Assembly: GCF_000013405.1 (NCBI RefSeq)
Contig: NC_007759.1
Span: 1,303,001-1,367,000 of the forward strand
DNA length: 64,000 nt
Source: Syntrophus aciditrophicus SB
Lineage (GTDB): Bacteria > Desulfobacterota > Syntrophia > Syntrophales > Syntrophaceae
Reading direction: 5' to 3'
The translations under genes and the position numbers were made by a program. Positions 17,904 to 27,087 of the stretch are shown piece after piece (the stretch's first letter is position 1; each line of letters opens with the position of its first letter). Under the pieces are notes generated by a model. The model was not told where the DNA came from. It did no database searches and saw only the letters and a list, made by a program, of their open reading frames with translations.

Positions 17904-18343
17904 TTTGAGGTCATCCTTTCGTTTCTTTCCCAGGGATTCGGAAATCCATTAAATCCCGACACCCCTTATTTCCGTTTTTCCGTCAACTTTTGATCCGATC
18001 ATACAGGATGTTTTTGAAGGCATCCATCGGGGGCAACCTTAATTTCTTTCTCAGTTACCCTTAAGTTTTTCTAAGGGTTATTCTTATTTGTGGGGATAAC
18101 TTTTTCCGGGTATGCTCAACTCCATTTGTCGGATTTATTACAGGAGGTTGAAAAGGATAACCATCGGGATAACTCTTATTTTATGTAAGGGTATTGATGA
18201 ACAACAATCATCCATTGGATTAAGAATTGAGGGAATACACTTAGATTACAGGCAATTAATCCGGTTTGAGCTGCATAATCATCTTGCGGATATTGCAGGG
18301 ATTTGCTAAAAATACCGCTATTTAAACCTCGGGCGGAGACGGG
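17904..18343. other. 440-base intergenic region, likely IS-derived
   Basis: No convincing gene. A 65-codon frame (18112-18309, plus strand) has no domain and no ribosome site. There is a hairpin at 18057-18078 (accctta/taagggt), then two similar AT-rich stretches containing ggataac and cttatt (about 18078-18105 and 18156-18190). This is probably flanking debris from the ISL3 element plus the promoter region of the NlpC/P60 gene. Confidence 0.4.
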
Positions 18344-19171
18344 ATGAGGAAGGGAAGGGAAGAAAAAAGGCGGAAAGTTGAAAATCCTGTGAGAATCCTG
18401 ACAGGCGCGTTCCTGCTGATCGTCTGTGCCGCGTTTCCGGCCTTTTTCGGGGGCTGTTCATCAAAAACTTACTGGCCCCAGCAGCGGCCTGAAGTGCGCG
18501 TCAAACCAACACCGGCGAAAAAGCTGGCCAACATGGGCTTCACCATTCAGGCCGGGGCCTTTTCCCGGGTCGAAAACGCCGCGCGGCTGACGGAGGCTCT
18601 CCGCCTTCAGGGGCTGGATGCCTATTATTTCGTCCATTCCTCCGGCCTTTACAAGGTCCGTTTCGGCAACTTTACAGCGAAGGCGCAGGCCCGGAAAAGG
18701 GCGGAAACCCTCAGGCAGGCCGGCGTGATTGCCGAGTATTACATCGTAACTCCTGAGGAGTACAATGTTGCGCAGCGGCCCCGGCTCGGCGACGACCACT
18801 TTCGGGAACAGCTTATCAAAACGGCGCACAGTTTTATCGGCGTGCCCTATCTCTGGGGCGGAACGTCGCGGGAAAACGGGTTTGACTGCAGCGGCCTGGT
18901 CATGGCGGTTTACCAGTTGAACGGCCTGGATCTGCCCCGCACCTCCCGGGAGCAGTTTGAAGCGGGGACGCCCGTGGATCGTGACTGCCTGCGGAAGGGG
19001 GATCTCGTTTTTTTCGCCAACGGCAACGGTGCACCCATCTCCCACGTGGGGATCTATATCGGCGACGGGCGGTTTATCCACGCGCCGGCCACGGGCAAAA
19101 ACATCCGCGTCGAATCCCTGGACAGAGACTACTACGCGAGGCGTTACGCGGGCAGCCGGACGTATCTGTAA
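18344..19171 (+). CDS. SPOR-NlpC/P60 cell-wall hydrolase lipoprotein
   Basis: 275 residues. A basic N terminus and hydrophobic segment end in a lipobox (FFGGC, C38). A SPOR domain (about 65-140) binds peptidoglycan stripped of stem peptides, usually at the division site. An NlpC/P60 endopeptidase domain (about 152-272) follows, with catalytic Cys182 (FDCSGLV), His234 (SHVGIYIG) and His246. It probably cuts gamma-D-glutamyl-diaminopimelate bonds in the periplasm. Start chosen at ATG with GGAGAC just upstream. Monocistronic in appearance. Confidence 0.9.
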   Translation: MRKGREEKRRKVENPVRILTGAFLLIVCAAFPAFFGGCSSKTYWPQQRPEVRVKPTPAKKLANMGFTIQAGAFSRVENAARLTEALRLQGLDAYYFVHSSGLYKVRFGNFTAKAQARKRAETLRQAGVIAEYYIVTPEEYNVAQRPRLGDDHFREQLIKTAHSFIGVPYLWGGTSRENGFDCSGLVMAVYQLNGLDLPRTSREQFEAGTPVDRDCLRKGDLVFFANGNGAPISHVGIYIGDGRFIHAPATGKNIRVESLDRDYYARRYAGSRTYL

Positions 19172-19309
19172 AATCTTGACTATGGAGACCCGGCAGCGTT
19201 TCTTGTCGAAATTACAATCATATACAGATTACACAAGTGAAATTCTGTCAACAGGTATGTCACGGAAATCAAATCCCGTGCATTTTGTGGAATTATGGTG
19301 TTTTGCCTG

Positions 19310-19337
19310 TTGACTTTGAGCATTTTTTAAATAAGAT
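19310..19337 (+). promoter_or_regulatory. Possible sigma-70 promoter of sufC-sufB
   Basis: TTGACT (19310-19315) and TAAGAT (19332-19337) separated by 16 bases, 75 bases upstream of the sufC start. The -35 matches 5 of 6 and the -10 matches 4 of 6 consensus bases. Confidence 0.4.
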
Positions 19338-19411
19338 GAATCCTTCCGAAAAGACGGACATTCATTGTTAATTTCGTGGAAACATTACGGGAAAGAGAAA
19401 GGTTGCCTGCA

Positions 19412-20176
19412 ATGCTGGAACTCAGAGATCTGCACTTTGCGGTGGACCGCGGCGAGGGCTCCGAAGGCGGAGGAAAGCGCGGGATCATCAACGGTATCAA
19501 TTTTAATTTCGAAAAGGGGAAATTCTATGCCATCACCGGTCCCAACGGTAGCGGCAAAACGACCCTGGCAAAACTGATCATGGGCATCAATCCGGTCACG
19601 TCCGGATCGATTATCTTTGACGGTCAGGATATTACGGATTTTTCCATCACGGATCGGGCCAAGGCCGGCATCGCTTACAGCTTCCAGCAGCCGGCCCGTT
19701 TCAAGGGGATCACCTTCCGGGAACTGCTGAGCCTGGCCACAGGCATCGAGGAGGAGGACAAGCTGGTCGAACTGCTCATGCGCGTGGGGATCTGCCCCCT
19801 CGACTTCCTGGACAAGGCGGTGGACGCGAAACTCTCCGGCGGCGAAATCAAGAAGATCGAACTGGCCACCACCATCGCCCGCAATCCCAAGCTGGCTATC
19901 TACGACGAACCCGACACGGGGATCGACCTGTGGACCATCGGCCCCATGGTGGACCTTCTTAAAAAAGAGCAGAAAGAATACGGCACGACGACGATCGTGG
20001 TCAGCCATAACAAGGTCTTTCTGGATGCGGCCGACGAGATCCTGATCATCAATGGCGGGCAGTTTGTTTTCCGCGGCACCCTGGACGAAGCACTGCCCCT
20101 GCTCAACGATCTGAGTATCTGTAATTTCAAACCCTGCTGCGAAGGAGAGGAACACAATGTTAGATGCTTTAGATAA
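19412..20176 (+). CDS. sufC: Fe-S assembly ABC ATPase SufC
   Basis: 254 residues from ATG 19412 (AAAGG 9 bases upstream); the frame is open to a GTG at 19376, which lacks a ribosome site. It is a soluble ABC ATPase with Walker A GPNGSGKT (43-50), signature LSGGEIKKIEL and Walker B LAIYDEPDTGIDL, the last being a SufC hallmark with the extra acidic residues. It works with the SufB-type scaffold encoded next; the two genes overlap by 20 bases. No sufS, sufU, sufD or sufE is in the neighbourhood. Confidence 0.93.
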   Translation: MLELRDLHFAVDRGEGSEGGGKRGIINGINFNFEKGKFYAITGPNGSGKTTLAKLIMGINPVTSGSIIFDGQDITDFSITDRAKAGIAYSFQQPARFKGITFRELLSLATGIEEEDKLVELLMRVGICPLDFLDKAVDAKLSGGEIKKIELATTIARNPKLAIYDEPDTGIDLWTIGPMVDLLKKEQKEYGTTTIVVSHNKVFLDAADEILIINGGQFVFRGTLDEALPLLNDLSICNFKPCCEGEEHNVRCFR

Positions 20177-21077
20177 GGACCTGCTCAAGGCTGTCGCCGA
20201 CCTGGAAGACATTCCCAAGGGGGCCTACAATATAAGAAAGAACGGGAAACTGCTGACACGGGCAACCACCGCCAATATCGATATCGAAAGCAACGCCGAC
20301 GGCACGGGGATCGTGGTGACCATCGCGCCGGGGACGAAAGACGAATCGGTGCATATCCCCGTGATTCTCAGCCAGGCAGGCCTCTACGATGTGGTTTACA
20401 ACAACTTCATCATCGGCGATGGGGCGGACGTGACCATCGTGGCGGGCTGCGGCATCCACTGCGGGACGGCCAGCCCGGAAGGGCACGCGGGCATCCATGA
20501 ATTCCGCGTCGGCAAAGGGGCAAAGGTGAAATACGTGGAGAAGCATTACGCCACGGGTGCTGGATCGGGCAGGCGGACGCTCAATCCCACGACGAAGGTT
20601 TTTCTTGCGGAAGGGGCGCAGGCGGAAATGGAACTGACCCAGATCGGCGGCGTGGATGAGGCCAATCGCGTCAATGAAGCGACCCTGGAGGCGAACAGCC
20701 TGCTGATGATCATGGAGCGCGTCCTGACGGAGAAGGAGCAGTCGGCCGTATCGAAAAATGAAATCAGGCTGGCGGGCGACAACAGCCGGGCCAACATGAT
20801 TTCCCGTTCCGTCATCAAGGGAAACTCCAATCAGAATTTCTACGCAACCATCGAGGCCCTGGCGAAATGCTTCGGTCACATCGAATGCGACGCCATCATC
20901 ATGGACAACGGAACCAACGAGACCATCCCCTCTCTGAAGGCCAAACACTCTGACGCCGAACTCACCCACGAGGCTTCCATCGGCAAGATCGCCAGCGACC
21001 AGCTCATGAAGCTCATGAGCCTCGGCCTTTCCTACGACGACGCCGTCAACCGCATCATCCAGGGCTTCCTGAAGTAG
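20157..21077 (+). CDS. sufB: Short SufB/SufD-type Fe-S scaffold protein
   Basis: 306 residues, well short of the roughly 480-residue SufB and 430-residue SufD of E. coli. It carries the SufBD beta-helix core: about 70-130 with CGIHCGTASPEGHAG and VKYVEKHYATG, then SVIKGNSNQNFYA and the C-terminal LMKLMSLGLSYDDAVNRIIQ. The N-terminal part of full SufB is missing. A sufC followed by one short sufB matches the minimal SUF-like (SMS) type found mainly in anaerobes and archaea. The ribosome site (GGAGAGG) lies in the end of sufC. Confidence 0.88.
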   Translation: MLDALDKDLLKAVADLEDIPKGAYNIRKNGKLLTRATTANIDIESNADGTGIVVTIAPGTKDESVHIPVILSQAGLYDVVYNNFIIGDGADVTIVAGCGIHCGTASPEGHAGIHEFRVGKGAKVKYVEKHYATGAGSGRRTLNPTTKVFLAEGAQAEMELTQIGGVDEANRVNEATLEANSLLMIMERVLTEKEQSAVSKNEIRLAGDNSRANMISRSVIKGNSNQNFYATIEALAKCFGHIECDAIIMDNGTNETIPSLKAKHSDAELTHEASIGKIASDQLMKLMSLGLSYDDAVNRIIQGFLK

Positions 21078-21107
21078 AAAGCGAGGGGTGAGGAGAGATA
21101 AATCGCA

Positions 21108-22199
21108 ATGAAAATAGAGAATCTGATGGTGACAGGGGGCTGCGGGTTTATCGGCAGCAACTTTATTCGATATCTGCTGGAAGAGGCGAATTTTGCGGGG
21201 CGGATTGTCAATGTGGACAAGTTGACGTACGCGGGCAATCCGGAAAATCTGGCGGGGCTGGCAGAAAAATTCGGGGAGCGATACTGCTTTGAAAAGGCGG
21301 ATATCTGCGATGCCGACCGGATGAAGGCAATTTTTGCGGAATACGAAATCGACGCCGTCTGCCATTTTGCCGCCGAGTCTCATGTGGACCGGTCGATCCG
21401 CAGGCCGGAGAGCTTCATCCAGACCAACATCGTGGGGACATTCAATCTGCTCGAACTGGCCAGGGCGCGGGGGGATCGCTTCCAGATTTTCCATCACGTC
21501 AGCACGGACGAGGTTTATGGCAGCCTGGGGCCGGAAGGCTACTTCACGGAGGAGACTCCGTATCGGCCTAACAGTCCCTATTCCGCTTCCAAGGCGTCGT
21601 CGGATCACTTGGTACGGGCCTATCACGTGACTTATGGCCTTCCCATTACCCTTTCCAACTGCTCCAACAATTACGGACCCTATCAGTTTCCCGAGAAGCT
21701 CATCCCCCTGATCGTCATCAACGCCCTGGAAGGCAAGACCCTCCCGGTTTACGGCGACGGGAAGAACGTCCGGGACTGGCTGTATGTCCGCGATCATTGC
21801 GAGGCGATCTGGACGATCATGAATTCCGGCCGCCGGGGGGAAACCTACAACGTGGGCGGCCAGTCTGAGATGGAGAACATCGCCATTGTCCGGCTGATCT
21901 GTGATATCCTCGATGAAGTGCGTCCGGCGGGTGATGGGAAATCCCGGCAGGAGCTGATCACCTTCGTGGCGGACCGTCCCGGGCATGATCACCGCTACGC
22001 CATCGATTTTACGAAACTGAATGCGGAATTGAAGTGGAGTCCCCGGGAGTCCTTTACCACGGGGTTGAGACGGACGATCAACTGGTATCTCGACAATCCC
22101 GGATGGATCGACCGGATACGCAGCGGGGCATATGCCGCATGGATCGATGAACAATACGGGGATTCATCCGTCAGTCAGACAGCAGCCGTGGAAAAATAG
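21108..22199 (+). CDS. rfbB: dTDP-glucose 4,6-dehydratase
   Basis: 363 residues, normal for the family. It catalyses the second step of dTDP-sugar (for example rhamnose) synthesis using bound NAD+. Visible: Rossmann motif GGCGFIG (10-16), FAAESHVDRSI, the catalytic HVSTDEVYG, YSASKASSDHLV (Tyr and Lys of the SDR pair) and NVRDWLYVRDH. Ribosome site GAGGAGAG. The partner genes rfbA, rfbC and rfbD are not in the window. It may be co-transcribed with sufCB (30-base gap), though functionally unrelated. Confidence 0.95.
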   Translation: MKIENLMVTGGCGFIGSNFIRYLLEEANFAGRIVNVDKLTYAGNPENLAGLAEKFGERYCFEKADICDADRMKAIFAEYEIDAVCHFAAESHVDRSIRRPESFIQTNIVGTFNLLELARARGDRFQIFHHVSTDEVYGSLGPEGYFTEETPYRPNSPYSASKASSDHLVRAYHVTYGLPITLSNCSNNYGPYQFPEKLIPLIVINALEGKTLPVYGDGKNVRDWLYVRDHCEAIWTIMNSGRRGETYNVGGQSEMENIAIVRLICDILDEVRPAGDGKSRQELITFVADRPGHDHRYAIDFTKLNAELKWSPRESFTTGLRRTINWYLDNPGWIDRIRSGAYAAWIDEQYGDSSVSQTAAVEK

Positions 22200-22252
22200 A
22201 GCGGTTGAAACAGGCCGGAAAAAACAAGGAGAAATCGGAGGACAGGAAAAGA

Positions 22253-22711
22253 ATGGATGCCTTTCTCAATGAACCGATGGCCTTCCGGGGGATTCTCTGG
22301 GGGCAGCGCCGGGATAGCCTGACCGGCCGGACCTTTCTGCCTGTCCGTGAGGACGGGGACATCACGTCTTTCCGCCTGGAGGGAGACCTGCTGGAGATCG
22401 ACGACACGAAGGTTTCCGACATCGTTTACTCCTTTTACCGGAACCGGTTTTACCGCGTCAGCGTCATCGTCGATTCCCGTGAAGATTTCAAGAAAATCAG
22501 AAGACACTTTTTTGACACCCACGGCGAAGGCGTCTCCGTAAGCAACGAAGAGGAGGAGACGGAAAGCTGTTACTGGGCGGGCGCCGAACTGGATATCTGC
22601 CTCAGATACAGCGAAAAATCAGGCGGCCGCATCGAATACTCCTTCCGCCCCATTCACAAACGGGAAGAAAAAGAAGCCAAGCTGAAAGCCATCCACGACT
22701 GGGAAAAATAA
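22253..22711 (+). CDS. Conserved-looking protein of unknown function
   Basis: I do not recognise this 152-residue protein. ATG 22253 is preferred (GGAGGACAGG upstream) over an in-frame TTG at 22205. It is soluble and charged, with a possible alpha/beta fold. The segment with SFYRNRFYRVSVIVDSREDF, followed by an acidic loop (NEEEETES), resembles surface-binding domains but has no catalytic signature. It follows rfbB closely and ends 7 bases from the stop of the convergent RdgC-like gene. Confidence 0.65.
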   Translation: MDAFLNEPMAFRGILWGQRRDSLTGRTFLPVREDGDITSFRLEGDLLEIDDTKVSDIVYSFYRNRFYRVSVIVDSREDFKKIRRHFFDTHGEGVSVSNEEEETESCYWAGAELDICLRYSEKSGGRIEYSFRPIHKREEKEAKLKAIHDWEK

Positions 22712-22718
22712 GTCCGGT

Positions 22719-23849
22719 TTACTGCTGCAGCCAGTTCTTGATGCGGGGGGCTTCGGTGGAAAGCCAGCGGGGAGAAAGGCGCAGATCGAGAAACAGGCGG
22801 AAGAGTGAAATCATCGTTTTTGTGGCCGTCTCGATCAGATACATCCGTTCGAGGATCGCGCCGTCGCGGTCTTCCGGGTCGTCCAGCTTGTCCGTCATGA
22901 CGGGGAGCTTCAGGGACTGGAAGGAGAAACGATCAGCCTTCAGAGTGAATTCCCAGTTATCTTCATCCTTGCCCAGCTTGATCCGGGCTTCTTTGATCTT
23001 CTTTCCCTGGCGCAGGGCTTCCTTCCCCTCTCGCAGATCGGCGTGCATCCCCTGACAGACCACGGTTTCCGCGTATTCCCCGTCTCCCGATTCGAGGACC
23101 AGGCGGCGGACGAAGATCAGCTCCACATCCCCCTTCCCTGGAATTTCAATCATCCCGTTTCGTTCTTCGCTTTTGAACCACAGCCAGGTCAGGAACTCGC
23201 GGCCCAGGGAGGTCCGGTCCACGGCTGCCAGTCCCGCAGTGCCGACGGCATCGGGCAGTCCGGCCTTTTCCGCCAGGGAGAGGCGGCTTGTCAGTTCTTC
23301 ATCCAGCCAGAGGGGATCCCAGGGGGTGTAGGGGTAGAGGGGCAGGGAAAAGGTCTGCTTGAAGAAATCCTGAAAATCGTCGATCACTTTTTCGGACAAT
23401 GTGCATAACAGCAGAGTTTTCTGCGACACGGACCAGCAGAATTCGTAAAAGGCCGGAACCGGCGGGGTCTTGCTGAACAGTTCAAGATGGACCCGCTCCC
23501 GGATATCCTCCCGCTGTTCCCGGTAAACTCTCTTCTGTCCTGTTTCGGCGAGGAAATCCTGCTCCGCTTCCATCAGGCGGATTTTGAGAAGGGAGGGGGG
23601 GACTGTTTTTTTATCGACCCGCAGGGCCAGCATGAGATAATCGCCCCAGATGTATTTCGCGCCCTCAAAGTCCGTATCCAGCACGTTTTCCAGGCTGGTC
23701 CAGCCCATGGCCTTCTCTTCCGAGGTCAGGCCGATGTTGCGGAAGGCAAAAGCCTGGAGCTGCTGGTTGATGAAATCGTCGGCCTGTTGAGGCAATGAGC
23801 CTTCCAGACGGTAAAGTGAAAAAGTCAGTGTTCCTTTAAGCAGTCCCAT
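22719..23849 (-). CDS. RdgC-like recombination-associated protein
   Basis: 376 residues from ATG 23849, chosen for GAGG 8 bases upstream and because GLLKGTLTFSLYRLEG is the expected N terminus; the longer open frame to 23948 lacks a site. It shares the RdgC layout: an N-terminal strand-rich half with GWTSLENVLDTDFEGAKYIWGDYLMLALRVDKK, then a helical middle and C-terminal half. RdgC of E. coli is a DNA-binding ring that restrains RecA. The assignment rests on overall pattern. Confidence 0.65.
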   Translation of the reverse strand: MGLLKGTLTFSLYRLEGSLPQQADDFINQQLQAFAFRNIGLTSEEKAMGWTSLENVLDTDFEGAKYIWGDYLMLALRVDKKTVPPSLLKIRLMEAEQDFLAETGQKRVYREQREDIRERVHLELFSKTPPVPAFYEFCWSVSQKTLLLCTLSEKVIDDFQDFFKQTFSLPLYPYTPWDPLWLDEELTSRLSLAEKAGLPDAVGTAGLAAVDRTSLGREFLTWLWFKSEERNGMIEIPGKGDVELIFVRRLVLESGDGEYAETVVCQGMHADLREGKEALRQGKKIKEARIKLGKDEDNWEFTLKADRFSFQSLKLPVMTDKLDDPEDRDGAILERMYLIETATKTMISLFRLFLDLRLSPRWLSTEAPRIKNWLQQ

Positions 23850-24018
23850 AAGATAAGCCTCGCCGGGCAGAAAAGCCCTGAAAATTTGAATGCGCGAACC
23901 TATCCCATCCGGTTGAATTTTGTCAAGAGGAATACCGGGACGGTACAATTATATCGTGGACACTGCGGGTTGTTTATGATACTTCAGTGCAGTTTTTTCT
24001 CCATGAAGGAGCCGGGGG

Positions 24019-24906
24019 ATGCAGGGCGGAAAGCGGATTAAAAAAATCGGGATTATCGCCAATATTCGGAAGGAAAAGGCGCTGGGATGCGCCGCGGAAC
24101 TGAAGGCCTGGCTGCTGGATCAGGGCATGGAGGTTTTCCTCGATGAGGAGATTGCCGGGGTTCTGGGGGAGCCCGGCGGGATGAACCGGCGTTCCCTGGC
24201 CGCTCAGGCCGATCTGCTGATTGTTCTCGGAGGGGACGGCACCATGCTGAGAGCGGCGCGTTCCGTCCGGGAATTCGACATTCCCATCGTGGGCATCAAT
24301 CTCGGGGCCTTCGGCTACCTGACGGACATCAACCTCAACGAAATGTATCCCTCCCTGGAGCGGATACTTTGCGGGAATTACGCGACGGAAAAGCGGATGA
24401 TGCTCGATATGGAGGTGATGCGAGGCGGGCGGATTCTCTGCGAGCACACCGTACTCAACGACGTGGTCATCAACCGGGGTAATCTTTCCCGGATCATCGA
24501 CATGGAGACCGCCGTCGACGACCATTATCTGACGACATTCCGGGCCGACGGGCTGATCATCAGCACCCCCACCGGTTCGACGGCCTATTCGCTCTCCGCA
24601 GGAGGGCCGATCGTCTTTCCTTCCCAGGATGCCATCATCATTAATCCGATTTGTCCCCATACGCTGACCAACCGGCCTGTTATCCTGCCCTGCACAATGA
24701 CCGTTTCCGTGAAGATCTGGTCGGAAGATGAAGGGGTGAACGTCGACCTTGACGGACAGGAGTCCGTTGCGTTGAAATCGGGGGACATTCTGATCATCCG
24801 CCGATCCCGCTACATGACCACCCTGGTTTCTTCTCAGAACCGGGATTATCTCGAAATCCTGCGATCCAAACTGGGATGGGGCCGACTGCCCGCCATGAAC
24901 CGATAA
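24019..24906 (+). CDS. nadK: NAD kinase
   Basis: 295 residues. It phosphorylates NAD+ to NADP+. Signature motifs are present: GGDGT (71-75), LGAFGYLTDI, LNDVVINRG, and the glycine-rich STPTGSTAYSLSAGGPIVFP that forms the active site. Ribosome site GAAGGAG. recN follows 7 bases after the stop and a GNAT gene after that, the common nadK-recN pairing of many bacteria. Confidence 0.95.
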   Translation: MQGGKRIKKIGIIANIRKEKALGCAAELKAWLLDQGMEVFLDEEIAGVLGEPGGMNRRSLAAQADLLIVLGGDGTMLRAARSVREFDIPIVGINLGAFGYLTDINLNEMYPSLERILCGNYATEKRMMLDMEVMRGGRILCEHTVLNDVVINRGNLSRIIDMETAVDDHYLTTFRADGLIISTPTGSTAYSLSAGGPIVFPSQDAIIINPICPHTLTNRPVILPCTMTVSVKIWSEDEGVNVDLDGQESVALKSGDILIIRRSRYMTTLVSSQNRDYLEILRSKLGWGRLPAMNR

Positions 24907-24913
24907 GCTCAGG

Positions 24914-26596
24914 ATGCTGGCGCAACTCAAGATTCGCAACTTCGCCCTGATCGACGCCCTGGATGTATCCTTCGACCGGGGGCTGAATATTCTTTCCGGT
25001 GAAACCGGCGCGGGGAAGTCCATCATCATCGGCGCCATTGGACTTCTGCTGGGAGACCGGGCCTCAACGGAGATGATCCGCTCCGGGGCCGAAGCGGCGG
25101 AGGTGGAGGCTTTCTTCGATCTGGACGAAGGCGACCCCGTGCGGGAAAAGCTGGCGGAGGCAGGCCTTGACGACGGCGAGGGGATGATTGTAAGGCGGGT
25201 GATGTCCCGTTCGGGCAGAAACCGGGTCTACATCAACGGCAGCATGGCGACCCTGAACCTCCTGGCCGACCTGGGCGAATCGCTGATGAACATCTGCGGT
25301 CAGCGGGAACATTCAGTCATGTTGAATGCGGATCGTCATCTGGACATGCTGGATGCCTTCGGCGACCTGAATCCCCTTCGATCCGGCTACGGCGCGTTGT
25401 ACGAAACCCGGCAGGATCTTCTGGGACGCGTTGAAAAATTGACGGAGGCAAAAAACCGGCGCACGGAGCAGGAAGAACTGGCCCGCTTTCAACTGGACGA
25501 AATCCATAAGGCAGCCGTGATCCCCGGTGAAGATGTCCGGCTGACCGCGGAAAGGCAGGTGCTCCTTTCCGTGCAGAAGCTGATGGACGCCGCCGGGCAG
25601 GCCCATGAGCTCCTCTACGATCGCGGAGACTCCGTTCTGGCGTCCCTGAAAAGCGTAATTTCCTGTGTGCGGGACATCCGGAAACTCGATGAATCTCTGA
25701 ATCTCTCTGAAGCGGAGCTGGACGCCCTGTATTATTCCCTGGAGGAAGCCGCCTTTACCCTGCGGGATTACCGGCAGCGACTCGTTCCGGACCCCGGCAG
25801 GCTCGCTGGCATTGAAGAGCGGCTTGAAATCCTGGGGCGGCTGAAAAGAAAATATGGCGGCTCCCTTGATGGAGTGCTGGAAAAGCAGGCGGAACTGGAA
25901 AATTCCCTGTCGGAGCTGTCCGGCCTGGAAGAGACTCTGGAGAAAGCCCAGGCATCGCTGCGGGAAATCGAAACCCGCATGAGAGAGAAGGCGGAAGAGC
26001 TTTCCGCGGCAAGGCGGCGGGCGGCGGCCGTGCTGGAGCAGGCGATCGAGGAGGAGCTGCGCGGCCTGCGCATGGAGGCGGCGGACTTTGACGTCGTCTT
26101 TCAGGAGAGAGGAGAAGAGGGCAATCCGCCATTCAATCCCCGGGGAATAGATCTGGTCGAGTTTTACCTTTCCGCCAACGCCGGAGAGGAGCCGAAGCCG
26201 CTCAACCGCATTGCTTCCGGCGGGGAGCTGTCGCGCATCATCCTGGCGATGAAGAAGGTCCTGGCCCGGGCCGGCGCCGTGGGCGTCATCGTTTTCGACG
26301 AAGTGGACAGCGGCATCGGCGGGGAGACGGCGGATCGCGTGGGAGACAGACTCCGCGATGTGGCGCGCCATCATCAGGTGCTCTGCATCACCCATCTGCC
26401 CCAGATTGCCTGCTACGGGGAACGGCACTATCGGGTAATCAAGGCGGCGGAAGGCGACCGGACGACAACCCGGATTGAACTTCTTTCCGATGAGGAGCGC
26501 CCGGAAGAAATCGCCCGGATGCTTGGGGGGAGGGAAATGACGGAAACGACGAAGCGCCATGCCAGGGAAATGCTGGCCCGGGCGGCCGGGAGGTAG
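24914..26596 (+). CDS. recN: DNA repair protein RecN
   Basis: 560 residues, full length. An SMC-like ATPase for double-strand break repair. Head: Walker A GETGAGKS (29-36), Q-loop region with NICGQREHS, signature LNRIASGGELSRIILAM (about residue 430) and Walker B VIVFDEVDSGIGGETA. The middle (about 150-400) is a coiled coil. The ribosome site is weak, and translation may be coupled to nadK (7-base gap). Confidence 0.95.
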   Translation: MLAQLKIRNFALIDALDVSFDRGLNILSGETGAGKSIIIGAIGLLLGDRASTEMIRSGAEAAEVEAFFDLDEGDPVREKLAEAGLDDGEGMIVRRVMSRSGRNRVYINGSMATLNLLADLGESLMNICGQREHSVMLNADRHLDMLDAFGDLNPLRSGYGALYETRQDLLGRVEKLTEAKNRRTEQEELARFQLDEIHKAAVIPGEDVRLTAERQVLLSVQKLMDAAGQAHELLYDRGDSVLASLKSVISCVRDIRKLDESLNLSEAELDALYYSLEEAAFTLRDYRQRLVPDPGRLAGIEERLEILGRLKRKYGGSLDGVLEKQAELENSLSELSGLEETLEKAQASLREIETRMREKAEELSAARRRAAAVLEQAIEEELRGLRMEAADFDVVFQERGEEGNPPFNPRGIDLVEFYLSANAGEEPKPLNRIASGGELSRIILAMKKVLARAGAVGVIVFDEVDSGIGGETADRVGDRLRDVARHHQVLCITHLPQIACYGERHYRVIKAAEGDRTTTRIELLSDEERPEEIARMLGGREMTETTKRHAREMLARAAGR

Positions 26597-26599
26597 GGA

Positions 26600-27058
26600 A
26601 TGCTCAGAAAAGCAAGGATCAGCGATGTGAGAACGATTCATCGATTGATCAACATCTCTTCGGGAAAGGGGGAGATGCTGTCCCGTTCCCTCATGGACAT
26701 TTACGGCAATCTGCGGGATTTTTTCGTATACATCGATGAAGAAAAGAACGCCATTATCGGCATCTGCGCCATGAGCATCATCTGGGAAAACCTGGCCGAG
26801 ATTCGTTCTCTTTATGTCGACGAATCGCGGCGGAAGGAAGGAATCGGCCGAAAACTTGTAGAAGCCTGTGTTTCCGAGGCCATTACCCTGGATCTCTTCC
26901 GCATCTTTACCCTGACCTATCAGGTGGATTTCTTTTCGCGGCTGGGATTCAAGATTGTGGACCGGGCGACTCTTTCGGAAAAGGTCTGGTCGGACTGCTT
27001 CCGTTGCGCGAAATATCCCGACTACTGCGACGAAGTCGCCATGGACCTCGAACTTTGA
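26600..27058 (+). CDS. GNAT acetyltransferase, short N-acetylglutamate synthase type
   Basis: 152 residues. The GNAT fold has acetyl-CoA loop ESRRKEGIGRKLVEA (about 75-90), the preceding EIRSLYVD strand, and the ending with SDCFRCAKYPDYCDEVAMDLEL, with Cys residues typical of single-domain N-acetylglutamate synthases (short ArgA) found beside recN or nadK genes in deltaproteobacteria. It would start arginine synthesis by acetylating glutamate, but the substrate is inferred. It follows recN with a 3-base gap, so probably shares its transcript. Confidence 0.75.
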   Translation: MLRKARISDVRTIHRLINISSGKGEMLSRSLMDIYGNLRDFFVYIDEEKNAIIGICAMSIIWENLAEIRSLYVDESRRKEGIGRKLVEACVSEAITLDLFRIFTLTYQVDFFSRLGFKIVDRATLSEKVWSDCFRCAKYPDYCDEVAMDLEL

Positions 27059-27087
27059 GCAGGAACGACGAAAAAGGAAGATGAATT

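Noticed and set aside
18112-18309. 65-codon frame on the plus strand
   Set aside because: Only AT-rich sequence, no ribosome site and no known domain; it lies in IS-derived flanking DNA.
20169-22154. 661-codon open frame on the minus strand
   Set aside because: It lies wholly antisense to sufB and rfbB, which have clear domains. It has no recognisable domain and no ribosome site; GC-rich codons in the real genes create it.
25313-26641. 442-codon open frame on the minus strand
   Set aside because: Antisense to recN. The product is His/Gln/Arg-rich without any fold, as expected of shadow frames.
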